Below, one piece after another: positions 50,255-59,123 of a DNA stretch of 64,000 nucleotides. A program made the position numbers and the translations under genes. The stretch lies in contig CP102593.1 in NCBI GenBank assembly GCA_025666215.1, positions 1,315,001 to 1,379,000 of the forward strand. The letters run 5' to 3'. The notes under the pieces are model-generated. The model had not been told where the DNA came from, did no database searches, and was given only the letters and a program-made list of their open reading frames with translations. Position 1 is the stretch's first letter. Each line of letters starts with the position of its first letter. This DNA is from Xanthomonas campestris pv. phormiicola (GTDB lineage: Bacteria; Pseudomonadota; Gammaproteobacteria; Xanthomonadales; Xanthomonadaceae).

Positions 50255-50979
50255 TGGCCCGCGACCTGCCGCACCACGGCCGGCAGCTCTCCCTGGAGGC
50301 CTAGCGACAGCCAGCGGCCCGCATCATGGTTCAGAGTGATCGTGCGTGCGCGCACCCTGGCTGGATCGATGCCGGCTTGTGCGGCCCACTGGCGAATGCG
50401 GGCGTCGTCTCGACGGCTGCCGACGAAATAAATATCGAACGGCGTGCCGGCGCTCTGCAATTGCTTCACGCGTTGCTCGCAGGGTGTGCAGTCGCCCTTG
50501 ACGAATACAGCGAGACGCCCAGTGTCGGGAGATGGCTCCCCGGCCTGACCGGGTGTGGGGCCGGCGCCCGTCAGGTTGACCCGTTGCAGGCCCGGGTGCA
50601 GGCGCTGCCAGGCGGTGTCGTAAGCGCGTTGGTAGGCCAGCATCTTCTCGACGCGTTGAGCCTCGACCTGGACCTGCAGTTCCGCGTAGCGACGACGCTC
50701 TTCATCCGAGCGCGCCTCGATACCGAGGGCAGTAAGCGGATCGAGATTGGGTGAGAAAATGCCGAGCGGCCCTTGCATCACCTCGCGGTAGCGCGTCCAT
50801 TCTTCGGTACGCAGCCCCCAGTCGCGCGCTTGCCGTTCCTCGGTGACAGTGGTGGCTGTGGGCTGTTCGCGGCTAGGCGCCATCGTTGCCGCATTTGTTG
50901 GCGCGTTCTGCGCAAATGCTGGAGGCAGGCTGACAACCACAAGGCAAAGGGTAAAGGCGGTGGAAATCGAGTGGTTCAT
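50239..50979 (-). CDS. ICE transfer protein, PFL_4693 family (TIGR03759), thioredoxin-like
   Basis: A 246-aa exported protein with signal peptide (about 1-23). WTRYREVMQGPLGIFSPNLD marks the family; the C-terminal half is thioredoxin-like with FVKGDCTPCEQRVKQL (CTPC redox motif, about residue 165). It is a periplasmic component of unknown exact role. Confidence 0.9.
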   Translation of the reverse strand: MNHSISTAFTLCLVVVSLPPAFAQNAPTNAATMAPSREQPTATTVTEERQARDWGLRTEEWTRYREVMQGPLGIFSPNLDPLTALGIEARSDEERRRYAELQVQVEAQRVEKMLAYQRAYDTAWQRLHPGLQRVNLTGAGPTPGQAGEPSPDTGRLAVFVKGDCTPCEQRVKQLQSAGTPFDIYFVGSRRDDARIRQWAAQAGIDPARVRARTITLNHDAGRWLSLGLQGELPAVVRQVAGQWQRQ

Positions 50980-50988
50980 CCGATCCTC

Positions 50989-51633
50989 CTACGGCACGCG
51001 GATGCGATGGATCTGACCGTTGTGCTGAAACAGCGCCGTCTGGTCGTCGATGCTCGCTAGCGTCCACCCGGCCTCTGTTTCGCTTGGCCGCAAGACCCGC
51101 GTCTGAGAGGCCTCAGCTGAGGCCGCAGGCAAAATCGACAGGAAACGCTCGCCGCCGCGCAGTTCAAAACCGATGACCGTAAAGGGCGGCCCCGTCCTCT
51201 CGGACGGCTTTGGCTGGCTCTTCCGGGTCTGACCTAGTGCAGGAGCGGTTGGGCGGGTTCTCGCCAGCCGAGCCTCCACCTGGTCGATGCGAGCACTGAG
51301 CGGTGACAGGCTTTCTGCGGTCAAGCGCGCAGCGACTGCCTGCTCGATTGCGGAAAGCCGCTGTTCCTGCGCGTGGCGTTCGGTATCGAACTGGGCCTGC
51401 GAAAGGGGGGCTGGCCGTTGGCGTTGCTGATCGATTTGTTGGCCGAGTTCCGCCACGCGTGTTTCTAGGGCGGCAACTTTCCCACCTTGTGCATTAGCGT
51501 CCGTCCGCGTGGTCAGGCGCGATAGCGCCACCTGATTGATGACGGTGCCGACACCGATGAGCAGCAGCCATGTGGCCACTGCCGCGCGCAACAGCTTGGC
51601 GCGCTTCTGGCGGTTGTCCGGCAGAGCGGTCAT
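50989..51633 (-). CDS. ICE membrane protein between PilL and PFL_4693
   Basis: A 214-aa bitopic protein: TM about 17-35 (ATWLLLIGVGTVINQVA), a coiled coil (about 45-115, VAALETRVAELGQQIDQQRQ) and a C-terminal globular part with VIGFELRGGERFLSILP. Such a gene lies at this place in many PFGI-1 elements; overlaps PilL by ATGA. Possibly a pilus-biogenesis subunit. Confidence 0.75.
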   Translation of the reverse strand: MTALPDNRQKRAKLLRAAVATWLLLIGVGTVINQVALSRLTTRTDANAQGGKVAALETRVAELGQQIDQQRQRPAPLSQAQFDTERHAQEQRLSAIEQAVAARLTAESLSPLSARIDQVEARLARTRPTAPALGQTRKSQPKPSERTGPPFTVIGFELRGGERFLSILPAASAEASQTRVLRPSETEAGWTLASIDDQTALFQHNGQIHRIRVP

Positions 51634-52217
51634 GGCCGGACCTTCGTGGTGAGCGGACGTTTTTCAACGTGGTCAGCGCGTTTGTTGGCCGTGGTAAGCG
51701 ATTGAGGGAAGTTCGCGTCCGGGATTGGAGGTCCGACACGGATGAAGCAGATCCGCCGTGCGCGGTCGTCGACTTCGAGATCCCAAGCCGGGCCGGCCAG
51801 CGTTAGCAAGGCATCGCGCAACAGCAGCGGCCCCAGGTGGTAGTGCGCCGCCGGCAGTGGCAAAGTGTTCAGCGCAGCGATATCACCACCCGCGCAAAGC
51901 TGGTAACCGGAGCGCAGCAGGACATGGCGCAACGCATCGCCTACAGTTGCCTTGCGAGTATCGGGAATGACGACATCTACGACTTGCAGCAGCAAGTCCT
52001 GCTGGGCGGAGGCGGGGGCCATTTCAACCAACGTGTAGCGGCCATAACGGACGACTGGAACGAGTTCGGGCTGTTGTTTTGCCGAAGGTGTGGCAGGTTT
52101 CTGGTCAGGCGCCGTGGTCGGGGCGACGGCTTTCGTGGCGCAGCTGGTCACCAGCGCAGTGGCGATCAGCAGGCCACAGCCCACCAGGTAGCGACGAAAG
52201 GGAATGGTCGGTTGCAT
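51630..52217 (-). CDS. pilL: PilL-like lipoprotein, PFGI-1 class (TIGR03748)
   Basis: A 195-aa lipoprotein; lipobox ALVTSC at about residue 26. The segment VVRYGRYTLVEMAPASAQQD and a STN/secretin-like C-terminal part (GDALRHVLLRSGYQLC) define the TIGR03748 PilL N-domain. First gene of the PilL-TraD operon, directly after the helicase terminator. Confidence 0.88.
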   Translation of the reverse strand: MQPTIPFRRYLVGCGLLIATALVTSCATKAVAPTTAPDQKPATPSAKQQPELVPVVRYGRYTLVEMAPASAQQDLLLQVVDVVIPDTRKATVGDALRHVLLRSGYQLCAGGDIAALNTLPLPAAHYHLGPLLLRDALLTLAGPAWDLEVDDRARRICFIRVGPPIPDANFPQSLTTANKRADHVEKRPLTTKVRP

Positions 52218-52358
52218 GTGCCGGTTCTCTGAAGCATCGAGCCGACACCATCGCCACGGATAGCCAGGACATCAGCAAACAACACGATCCGGCGAACAAC
52301 CGCTTTGCCTCAGGTGGCGATACGTTGCCGGGGCGCGCGACTGAGAAAAAGAAAGGCC

Positions 52359-52376
52359 GGCGACCCGTAGGTCGCC
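52359..52376 (-). terminator. Intrinsic terminator after helicase gene
   Basis: On the minus strand GGCGACC, TACG loop, GGTCGCC is followed by GGCCTTTCTTTTTC (U-rich). It lies 14 bases after the helicase stop at 52390 and isolates it from pilL. Confidence 0.85.
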
Positions 52377-52389
52377 GACCTAATGCGCA

Positions 52390-54660
52390 TCAAGCTGCGA
52401 TAAGTTGCTTGGCTAGTGCCACTTCGACCGAGTCGGCATCCTGATTGAGAACGTCAAGCCCGGATTCCGGCACGTCTCCTGATGTGCTTTGAGACACCAG
52501 GATTTTTTTCGCCATCAACGATAGGCAAGCCATCTGCGACGTGGCGGCGTAGCCAAGGTAGATGACCTTGATCAGCAGCTTCTGTCCGATGCGCCAGGAG
52601 CGACGCGCGGCTTGCTGAAGCGTGTAGACGTTCCACCCCGACTGCATGAACACGATCGTTGGGAACTCCAGCAGATCCAGACCGGTTTTGACCAACTCGG
52701 GATTTGTGATGAGCACGTCGATGCCGCGATCGACCTGTTCTGCAATCCAGTCCTCGCGCCGGGAGGTGTCCACGCTCGCGCGCAACACTGCGACTTTCAG
52801 ACCTTCCTGCTCCAGCAGCAGCTTCAACCTCGACATGGTGTCCCGTGTTACAGTATAGACCGTATAAGCCAGCACCTTGCGGTTTTCGGCTTTCTCTGCC
52901 TTGCAGATGTCGATTAGCTCACGCTCCTTCGGCGTGATTTCAAGTTCGCTGAACTGCGACGGCGTGAAGGCGAGCATGGCCCGCGTACGCGGATGCTTCA
53001 CCGTTTCGGGACGAAAACATGTGTCCGGCCAGGCCAGCAGCACGTTGAGTACAACGCCCAGAAGCGTCGTGTCTCGCTTCCTCAAGGCATCCTTGAGCTC
53101 CGCGGTCAAACGCCCTGACAGATCACGATAGGCGACTGCCTGGTCCGCTTCCATTGCGACTTCTCGGAACTCCTCCTCGTAGGGAGGAAGGACGTTGCCA
53201 CCGATATCCCGCAGCTTGAGGAACACGGTGAACGGCAAGACGCAACGCAAGATGCCCTTGGGACCGAAGCCCGGAGCTTTGACGGTGCGCACAGTAACCT
53301 TGCTGCCTTTAGCGGTCTTGTGCGCGGTGCCCTTGCTCTCGGAGTAGATGTCCTTGAGCACTCCATGATCTCTCATGAAGGCCATGGCTGCGGAGGTCAT
53401 GCTGCCGGTTTTGGAAGGCCGGTAGCCATCTTCGATCATCCGCTCCGGAAGCATCCGGAACAGCAGTGCGAACAGATCATCCGCATAGCCGCCCATCAGT
53501 GTTCCAGTGAGCAGTAGCGCTTTGCGGACCTTGGCGGCGAGTACACCCATAGCCTGCCCTTGGGCAGATCCAGGCGATTTGTACTCGTGGCCTTCGTCCA
53601 CGACCAAGAGATCAAAGAACCTCTGTGGAAGGTAGCGCTTCACGAACTCCGTTGGTTGGTATCCGCCTTCACCGAAGCCGAATTCCATCGAAGCCATGGC
53701 ACGTTCCATCCGCTGCGCCTGTCGATCCGAGAAGACCAGTTCGCCATTGCCATCCATCAGGTTGATGAACTCATGGATGTTGTCGCCCAAGAGGGACACC
53801 AGGAACGACTCGCCGAACTTTTTCATCAGCTTCTGCGCTGTGGCTTCGCCGATCGTCGGAATACGCTTCAACGCTTTGATCACCGCAGAGGACTGGTCCG
53901 TGAGAGACAGCGAGCGAGGACGTATCAGCGTCCAAAGCGCGGATGTGCAATGGCTGCATTTGCGCCGCGACTCTTCAGCCTCCAGTTCGACTGTATTGAC
54001 GGGCTCGCCGTCGAGGTCGGTGATAACTTGGCCGCAATGCGGGCATGTTCCGATGAAGCCATCATGGGTGCGCCGACGAACGAATGCCGGCTTCCAGTGG
54101 AAACCCATGCGCATGCGTACACGGCCCAGGACAAAGAACTCCTGACCCTCTGCCGGCACACCGAGTTGCTCGCGCAGCTTCAGCAGCTTGACCAACGTGT
54201 CGGGTCCGTTGAGAACCCATACTTTCGCACCGGGGACAGTTTCGAGGATCTCGCGGCGCCATTTGTAAACCAGGTGCGGCGGGGACAGTACCAACGTCCG
54301 CCGATAGCCTTCGGCATGCATGACCGCCGCAGTGGCGATGGCCATGATGGTCTTGCCGGTGCCCATTTCCGCATTGATGATGGCGGCGCGTTCGTTCCTG
54401 TCGATCAGCAGTTCTCCGACTGCATGTACGACCTCGGCCTGGGCCGGGAACAGCTGACGCTTGAGACCGGTGAGAACGTCCTGCCGGTATGGCCGGGCCT
54501 GTCCGGTGTAGACCGGGGGATTGGCGCGGTTGAGAGAGTCCAGTAGTTCATCGCCGAACTCGGAGACGAAGTCAGTCAGGCTGATGGTGAGAGGTGATGT
54601 GTCAGCGTCCAGCAAGTCATCCTGCACGGGCGCGTCGAGAACGGTATCGAGATGGGTCAT
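52390..54660 (-). CDS. SNF2-like DEAD/DEAH-box helicase of the ICE
   Basis: A 756-aa superfamily-2 ATPase. Motif I is INAEMGTGKTIMA, motif II VVDEGHEYKS, motif III LLTGTLMGG, and motif VI QAARRSWRIGQ, the last typical of SNF2-type enzymes. Between motifs I and II is a zinc-ribbon-like insertion (CPHCGQ then CSHC). The start at 54660 has TTGGAG 7 bases upstream. ICE helicases of this type are often part of the maintenance module; nuclease activity is not evident. Confidence 0.85.
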   Translation of the reverse strand: MTHLDTVLDAPVQDDLLDADTSPLTISLTDFVSEFGDELLDSLNRANPPVYTGQARPYRQDVLTGLKRQLFPAQAEVVHAVGELLIDRNERAAIINAEMGTGKTIMAIATAAVMHAEGYRRTLVLSPPHLVYKWRREILETVPGAKVWVLNGPDTLVKLLKLREQLGVPAEGQEFFVLGRVRMRMGFHWKPAFVRRRTHDGFIGTCPHCGQVITDLDGEPVNTVELEAEESRRKCSHCTSALWTLIRPRSLSLTDQSSAVIKALKRIPTIGEATAQKLMKKFGESFLVSLLGDNIHEFINLMDGNGELVFSDRQAQRMERAMASMEFGFGEGGYQPTEFVKRYLPQRFFDLLVVDEGHEYKSPGSAQGQAMGVLAAKVRKALLLTGTLMGGYADDLFALLFRMLPERMIEDGYRPSKTGSMTSAAMAFMRDHGVLKDIYSESKGTAHKTAKGSKVTVRTVKAPGFGPKGILRCVLPFTVFLKLRDIGGNVLPPYEEEFREVAMEADQAVAYRDLSGRLTAELKDALRKRDTTLLGVVLNVLLAWPDTCFRPETVKHPRTRAMLAFTPSQFSELEITPKERELIDICKAEKAENRKVLAYTVYTVTRDTMSRLKLLLEQEGLKVAVLRASVDTSRREDWIAEQVDRGIDVLITNPELVKTGLDLLEFPTIVFMQSGWNVYTLQQAARRSWRIGQKLLIKVIYLGYAATSQMACLSLMAKKILVSQSTSGDVPESGLDVLNQDADSVEVALAKQLIAA

Positions 54661-54680
54661 GGTGATGCTCCAATAGAAAA

Positions 54681-54720
54681 GGGGCATGCACCGACCCCAG
54701 CAGGGCGATGGACATGCCCC
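54681..54720 (-). promoter_or_regulatory. Leader hairpin before helicase gene
   Basis: GGGGCATG (54681-54688) pairs with CATGCCCC (54713-54720). It ends 21 bases before the start codon at 54660; an additional inner stem is possible. Confidence 0.7.
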
Positions 54721-54762
54721 GGCTGGGAAGAACGGACCGGCAAGCGGCCGGTTTGATGAGGG

Positions 54763-55074
54763 TCAGTATTCGCTTGGCAACAACAGCGTGGTGGCGCTGC
54801 GATCCCATTCGGTGATGATCCAAAGCCTCAGATCGGGTTCGATTTCGTAAGCCGAGAACAGACGATCCTCGCCGGATTTCAGCGCGGTGTCGTTGCACTG
54901 CCAATCGCTGTCATCGACGTCGCCCCAGTCGCCACGTAGGTGACGATGTAGGTACAAGTAGAGACGTGGCTGGCAACGTCGTTCTAGATCATTGACCCCA
55001 GCGGTCGTGATAATCCGGCCAGGCGAGAACTTCTGGCTCAGGATCAAGCTGTAGAGCAGTGTTTCGAGTGTCAT
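54763..55074 (-). CDS. ICE small protein, paralogue of neighbour (copy a)
   Basis: A 103-aa soluble protein of unknown function. It shares with the next gene LxLxRHxRGDWGDxxDxxWQ, ALKSxxRL and ITExDRSxTxxLLxSE. ATG 55074 is 4 bases after GAGCTAAC, close to AAGGAGC. Similar small genes occur in ICE maintenance modules. Confidence 0.75.
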   Translation of the reverse strand: MTLETLLYSLILSQKFSPGRIITTAGVNDLERRCQPRLYLYLHRHLRGDWGDVDDSDWQCNDTALKSGEDRLFSAYEIEPDLRLWIITEWDRSATTLLLPSEY

Positions 55075-55097
55075 GGTTAGCTCCTTGATGAGAAGGA

Positions 55098-55132
55098 GGA
55101 GCCACGGCACCCCTTTTGGGGCGTGTGGCCCC
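55098..55132 (-). promoter_or_regulatory. Leader hairpin before gene at 54763 (copy a)
   Basis: GGAGCCAC (55098-55105) pairs with GTGGCCCC (55125-55132; one G-U pair as RNA), with an inner CCCC/TTTT/GGGG hairpin. It shares GAGCCACGGCACCCCT with the leader of the neighbouring paralogue. Confidence 0.7.
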
Positions 55133-55198
55133 ATTGGGTGGATAAGTTGGTAAGCAGACGCTATTGTCCTGTCGTGACGGAACAGCGCTGCAACAGAG

Positions 55199-55492
55199 TT
55201 AGTCTTCCGATGCAAGGACGATATGCGTCTCGCTGCGATCCGCTTCTGTGACGATGCGGATGGTCAGTTCACGAGTGACCACGTACCAGGAATCGAGGCG
55301 ATCGCTGGACTTGAGGGCAGCGTTGTTTTCCTGCCATTTGTCGTCGGCGATATCGCCCCAGTCACCACGCATGTGGCGTTGAAGGTAAGGTAGGGGATCA
55401 AGCCGGCCCTCCCGCATCAGACGGTCGATGCCTTGGCTGAAGATCAATGCGCCGATCGGGAACAGAAGATTGCGCCGATGGTGGGATGTCAT
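55199..55492 (-). CDS. ICE small protein, paralogue of neighbour (copy b)
   Basis: A 97-aa soluble protein paralogous to the gene at 54763: YLQRHMRGDWGDIADDKWQ, then NNAALKSSDRLDSWY and a C-terminal IVTEADRSETHIVLASED. ATG 55492 has GGAG upstream. Gene and leader appear to have been duplicated together. Confidence 0.75.
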   Translation of the reverse strand: MTSHHRRNLLFPIGALIFSQGIDRLMREGRLDPLPYLQRHMRGDWGDIADDKWQENNAALKSSDRLDSWYVVTRELTIRIVTEADRSETHIVLASED

Positions 55493-55510
55493 GGTGTTTC
55501 TCCGTTGCAA

Positions 55511-55550
55511 TGGGAGAGCCACGGCACCCCTGCGGGGTGACATGACCCCG
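55511..55550 (-). promoter_or_regulatory. Leader hairpin before gene at 55199 (copy b)
   Basis: The inner stem CACCCC (55525-55530)/GGGGTG (55534-55539) with TGC loop and the shared GAGCCACGGCACCCCT align it with the leader of copy a. Confidence 0.65.
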
Positions 55551-55606
55551 GTGGGTAAAGAAAATCCGACAGTGCTGCCTGTCTAGGCAACAGCGCCGAG
55601 AGGATG

Positions 55607-56716
55607 TCAGCGGATGGTCAACACCTCGCCCCGTGTAGGGGAGCCAGGTGTCATGTCCCATGCGCGGATGACGGGGACGAACCTGTCGGTCAGGACACGC
55701 GTCTCGGCCACAGAGCCGTCGTCGCGTTCGGTGTACTCCACGGCGGAGGTTTTCTCTTTGTGGGTATCGCCTTTGACGACCATCACCTTTCCGGTCTTGG
55801 AGCGAACGACGCCGGAAATAGCGCCGGCGGCCAAGGCGAGAGCCATGTGCCACGGAGACAGTGCACGCGCTGGTGGCCGCAGCGATTGCTGAGCCACGCC
55901 GAGGTGTGTTTGGAAAGAAGGCCACAGCCCTTGCAGGCGGTGAACTTCGTTTGCGAATTGCTCCGGTTCCATCGTGACCCGGTAGAAATGCTCCGGCTCC
56001 GCTATTGCGGCGGGAACCTGATACGGCAGGAACGGCCATTCGGCCGGCAATTCCTCCGCTTCGATATCACCCGCACCGATCTGCAGTAGCGCAGTGCGGG
56101 CGGATTTCGTCGCATCCCCCACCAGATCTCGCTGGCGGGACCGCGTTCCGAAGATCACCACTTGCTTGAACTGTGTTTCCACAGCGCGATAGATGCGTAG
56201 GTCGGTGAAATGCCGTGTGAGCCAGCCCACCAGCTCTGCATCGAGGACGTAGTGCGGGATGATGAACACCAGCACGCCACCATACTGCAGCATTGCAAGC
56301 GTGCGCTGATAGAACAACTTTTCGAGCCTTGCTCGGCCCTGTCCCTGATAGCCAATGTTGCCATTGACGTCTTTTGACAGATCGCCATATGGCGGGTTGA
56401 GCCAGAGCAGGCCGAAACTTTGTCGAGAAATCAGTGCGTCCATCAGGTCGCTGTGCAGGCAGTGATCGACGAGGTTCCGGGCGTGCCTGGCGCGTTCGCC
56501 GTCGTACTCGACGGCGTAGGCATTGACCAGGTCGCGACCGAGTGCATGTGCGGCTTCGGCGATGGCAACGCCTTCGCCCGCACATGGATCGATGATGTTC
56601 ATCGGAGCAACTGCTGGTGCCAGCGCTCTCAGCGCCCGCTCCAGCGTGGGTTCGTCCGTTGGGTAGTACCCGTTCTTCGCAAAGTTCCGGGCGAGCCGGG
56701 GGAACATGAGAGCCAT
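55607..56716 (-). CDS. DUF6094 family putative DNA N6-adenine methyltransferase
   Basis: A 369-aa methyltransferase-like protein. Residues 1-40 hold MALMFPRLARNFAKNGYYPT, the SAM-binding motif I is IIDPCAGEGVAIAEAAHALG (about 41-60) and motif IV is LLWLNPPYGD (about 104-113, the N-P-P-Y of adenine methyltransferases). The C-terminal ~170 residues are ICE-specific. ATG 56716 is preceded by GGAGATTCCC. Possible role: protecting element DNA from host restriction; not demonstrated. Confidence 0.8.
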   Translation of the reverse strand: MALMFPRLARNFAKNGYYPTDEPTLERALRALAPAVAPMNIIDPCAGEGVAIAEAAHALGRDLVNAYAVEYDGERARHARNLVDHCLHSDLMDALISRQSFGLLWLNPPYGDLSKDVNGNIGYQGQGRARLEKLFYQRTLAMLQYGGVLVFIIPHYVLDAELVGWLTRHFTDLRIYRAVETQFKQVVIFGTRSRQRDLVGDATKSARTALLQIGAGDIEAEELPAEWPFLPYQVPAAIAEPEHFYRVTMEPEQFANEVHRLQGLWPSFQTHLGVAQQSLRPPARALSPWHMALALAAGAISGVVRSKTGKVMVVKGDTHKEKTSAVEYTERDDGSVAETRVLTDRFVPVIRAWDMTPGSPTRGEVLTIR

Positions 56717-56748
56717 GGGAATCTCCTGATGGTTGGGAAAAAATAAAA

Positions 56749-56769
56749 GGCATGTGCGATGCACATGCC
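56749..56769 (-). terminator. Intrinsic terminator between 229-codon gene and DUF6094
   Basis: On the minus strand GGCATGTGC, ATC loop, GCACATGCC is followed by TTTTATTTTTT. It sits 15 bases after the upstream gene and only 33 bases before the DUF6094 start codon, so DUF6094 depends on read-through or on a promoter inside this gap. Confidence 0.85.
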
Positions 56770-56783
56770 CTTGTGAGATCGGG

Positions 56784-57440
56784 TCAGGCGACGCGCCGGA
56801 GCGGTTCGCCGGATGCCAGTTCGTGTTCGGTGGCGCTGAGGGTGCCATTGCGGATCAGGTTGCCCAGCGCGTTTGTTAGCACCGGAACATCGAGCGAGAG
56901 CCGATGGCCTTCCAACCGCCCGAGGGCCATGGGAAGACGCGTCAGCATGGAGTGCTCCAGCAGCAGGGCCAGCACGGTGTCGCGCCAGTGATCGAGCAGC
57001 GGCAGTGGGCAGGTGTCTTGCACCAGCGTCCACAGCCGGTCGGACTGTTGGTTGGAGTCCCGGGGCAAGAGTGCCAATGCAGTAGCGTTGGTCTTGTCGG
57101 GCTTTACGCAACGTCGATCGAACAGCCACACATTGACCATGGAACCGAACAACGTGCGACGGAACATACGCGTGGAACGCTTCTCCAGCTTATCGACGCT
57201 ACCGATGAACACCGGGACGGAGCCGCCCTGTTCGGTGAGGAGATGGAACTGGTCCAGTCCATCCTCATCACGCCCCAGCGTGAGCCGGGCCAGGAACTGT
57301 TGGACGGCGGTGTCGCGCGCCCAGACGGATAGGAAGACCAGATTGCCGGTTTCCTCACCGACGCAGCCGTCGGCCATCAGGTCTGGGCATTCGTCGATGC
57401 GAAACAGCGGTTGAGCAGATGCAGATAAGGTATCGGGCAT
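56784..57440 (-). CDS. ICE hypothetical protein
   Basis: A 218-aa soluble protein of unknown function (PLFRIDECPDLMADGCVGEE near the start; LVTNALGNLIRNGTLSA-like C-terminal helix). ATG 57440 has GAGGA 9 bases upstream. Flanked by DUF3275 and DUF6094 genes in the ICE maintenance module. Confidence 0.75.
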   Translation of the reverse strand: MPDTLSASAQPLFRIDECPDLMADGCVGEETGNLVFLSVWARDTAVQQFLARLTLGRDEDGLDQFHLLTEQGGSVPVFIGSVDKLEKRSTRMFRRTLFGSMVNVWLFDRRCVKPDKTNATALALLPRDSNQQSDRLWTLVQDTCPLPLLDHWRDTVLALLLEHSMLTRLPMALGRLEGHRLSLDVPVLTNALGNLIRNGTLSATEHELASGEPLRRVA

Positions 57441-57464
57441 GATGATGTCCTCTCGGATGAAGAA

Positions 57465-57497
57465 GGACAGCACGGCCCGTCGGGCAGATGCTGCCCC
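57465..57497 (-). promoter_or_regulatory. Leader hairpin before gene at 56784
   Basis: GGACAGCA (57465-57472) pairs with TGCTGCCCC (57489-57497; one G-U pair as RNA) around an inner GCCCG/CGGGC stem. It ends 25 bases before the start codon. Confidence 0.65.
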
Positions 57498-57535
57498 ATG
57501 GGGTGGATGAAATTCCGCGGTTGCGGTGGTGGAGA

Positions 57536-58141
57536 TCAGCCCGCCTCGCGGTGCCAGTGCTGCGACGTGGCGCTGAAGGTGTAGCCGAGTTCGGGCATGC
57601 GCTTGGACTGCAATCGCAGCGTACGGCGATCGACGGTGGCATCGAGCTTTACGACATCCTTGAGCGGCCAGAGCACACCGAACAATGCTTCGTCCTCTGC
57701 GTCGACCGAGGCTTCGGGCGAAGATGGAGGCTCGTAGCCGAATGGTGTGGTGTCGATCAGCGGGTCGCGCGGGTTGGGTGCCTTCGCTTTGGCTGGAGCC
57801 TTAGCAACGGGCGCGGGCGCCTGCGCTTCTTCGTCGATCGGATCGACTTCCTGCGGGCTTAGCTGTTGGGCTTCGTCCGTACTCAGGCGATCGACGTTGG
57901 AGAGGGTCATCCCGCCCAGGAGCGCGCGGATCTCGATGACCATCCGTCCACTGGTGTTGTAGGTAGATGGTCTGATTTCTGCGATAGCGAAATCGCCGTC
58001 GTATTTGCCTTCACAGTATTGCTCCAGTTCGGCATTTTTGATGACGAACTCGCCAATGCTGGTGGACAGTCGGCCAACATTGAAGTCGCCGTTCCTGCCG
58101 TGGATGGTCTTGATGGCCAGCTGGCCGGGTAGGGTGATCAT
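57536..58141 (-). CDS. DUF3275 family ICE protein
   Basis: A 201-aa protein of the DUF3275 family of PFGI-1 elements. The N-terminal beta-rich region holds LPGQLAIKTIHGRNGDFNVG and LEQYCEGKYDGDFAIAEIRP; a Pro/Ala-rich linker (about 105-130) and acidic segment follow. Role unknown; its gene is a stable part of the ICE replication/maintenance cluster next to STY4534. Confidence 0.85.
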   Translation of the reverse strand: MITLPGQLAIKTIHGRNGDFNVGRLSTSIGEFVIKNAELEQYCEGKYDGDFAIAEIRPSTYNTSGRMVIEIRALLGGMTLSNVDRLSTDEAQQLSPQEVDPIDEEAQAPAPVAKAPAKAKAPNPRDPLIDTTPFGYEPPSSPEASVDAEDEALFGVLWPLKDVVKLDATVDRRTLRLQSKRMPELGYTFSATSQHWHREAG

Positions 58142-58173
58142 GGAGGGCTTCTCCTGGTGATGATGGGACAAAC

Positions 58174-58206
58174 AAAGGCCACCGATGCAGAGCATCGGTG
58201 GCCTTT
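58174..58206 (-). terminator. Intrinsic terminator between STY4534 and DUF3275 genes
   Basis: A perfect 15-bp stem AAAGGCCACCGATGC / GCATCGGTGGCCTTT with AGA (plus strand) loop. On the minus strand the stem ends in TTTGTTTGT. It also acts as the leader hairpin of DUF3275, ending 33 bases before its start codon. Confidence 0.8.
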
Positions 58207-58253
58207 GAACGGGAGAGAGAGGACAAGGCCCGGGATGGAACCTTGTGGATCAG

Positions 58254-58793
58254 TCAGAAGGACTCGGCCATGGCCGGAGCCTGTTCCTCGATGCTTTCTT
58301 CGGGCGCGACAGCGGTCTCTTCAGTTTCGGGAGCCGGTGCTTCTTGCTCGACAGGAGTAGCGACGCGCTCGCTGGCTTCGTTTTCAGACGCTGCCGACTT
58401 CGGCTCGGCCTTGTAGACCATGCTGCCGTCGACCTTGATCCAGCTGATGTACAGCAGACGGGCCTTGAGGCTGACGCCCTGTTCGCCGATGCGTTCACCT
58501 TTTTCATAGGTGAAGACGTCGGTCCACAGATCGCCGAGGCGAAAGCCGATCAGCACTTTCTTCTTGTCGTCGACGGCCTGCCGGCACTTACGCACCAGGT
58601 GCTGAGCTTCGGTGCCCGAAACGCGCGTGTCGAAACGCACCTTCGAGACGTCGTCACTCGGACCATTGAGCGCTACGATGTCGCACGCCAGGAAAGGCGC
58701 GCCTTTCTTCGGCTTCACTTCGCGAATGCGATTGAGATAGCCGAGGCCGGTGATGTGCAGGTCGAAAAAGGACTTTTCGTTGGATGTGGTCAT
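58254..58793 (-). CDS. STY4534 family ICE replication-associated protein (DUF3577)
   Basis: A 179-aa protein of the DUF3577/STY4534 family, named an ICE replication protein though its activity is unproven; the fold resembles single-strand-binding proteins. Family features are FFDLHITGLGYLNRIREV, KKGAPFLACDIVALNGP and LLYISWIKVDG. The C-terminal 50 residues are acidic and Pro/Glu-rich, as in SSB tails. ATG 58793 has CTGGAG upstream. Confidence 0.88.
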   Translation of the reverse strand: MTTSNEKSFFDLHITGLGYLNRIREVKPKKGAPFLACDIVALNGPSDDVSKVRFDTRVSGTEAQHLVRKCRQAVDDKKKVLIGFRLGDLWTDVFTYEKGERIGEQGVSLKARLLYISWIKVDGSMVYKAEPKSAASENEASERVATPVEQEAPAPETEETAVAPEESIEEQAPAMAESF

Positions 58794-58823
58794 GGTGGAT
58801 CTCCAGGAAAAAGAATGCGGAGA

Positions 58824-58850
58824 CACACCGACCCTGACGGGGGAGGTGTG
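58824..58850 (-). promoter_or_regulatory. Leader hairpin before STY4534 gene
   Basis: CACACC (58824-58829) pairs with GGTGTG (58845-58850), with an inner CCC/GGG stem. It ends 31 bases before the start codon at 58793. Confidence 0.65.
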
Positions 58851-58934
58851 AAAACCCCCGCGTGGGTTGATGGATCGTGATATGTGCTGTGACTAAATTG
58901 GCATCACCGCCGATGGCTCGGCGATTGTTCGCAC

Positions 58935-59040
58935 TGGGATGCCGGATGCGAACTGGTCTGATCACGCGGACGGAACCGCGCCGTAGCCTCGAAGATCGTG
59001 GCTACCTGGGCATGTTGCTGACCGAGGTCAGCTGAACATG
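58935..59040 (-). promoter_or_regulatory. ICE two-dyad element, copy 2
   Basis: GTAGCC (58983-58988)/GGCTAC (59000-59005), then CATGTT (59011-59016) GCTGACC (59017-59023)/GGTCAGC (59026-59032) and AACATG (59035-59040). Lies about 190 bases upstream of the STY4534 start codon. Copies 1 and 3 are at 29295 and 63505. Confidence 0.75.
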
Positions 59041-59123
59041 GCGGCAGCGTCGCACCAGCCCCCTCCGGCGGCCATGGGAAATCGGTACTGGCCCATCGCC
59101 CCATTGTGTCTGAGGTATTCGCC

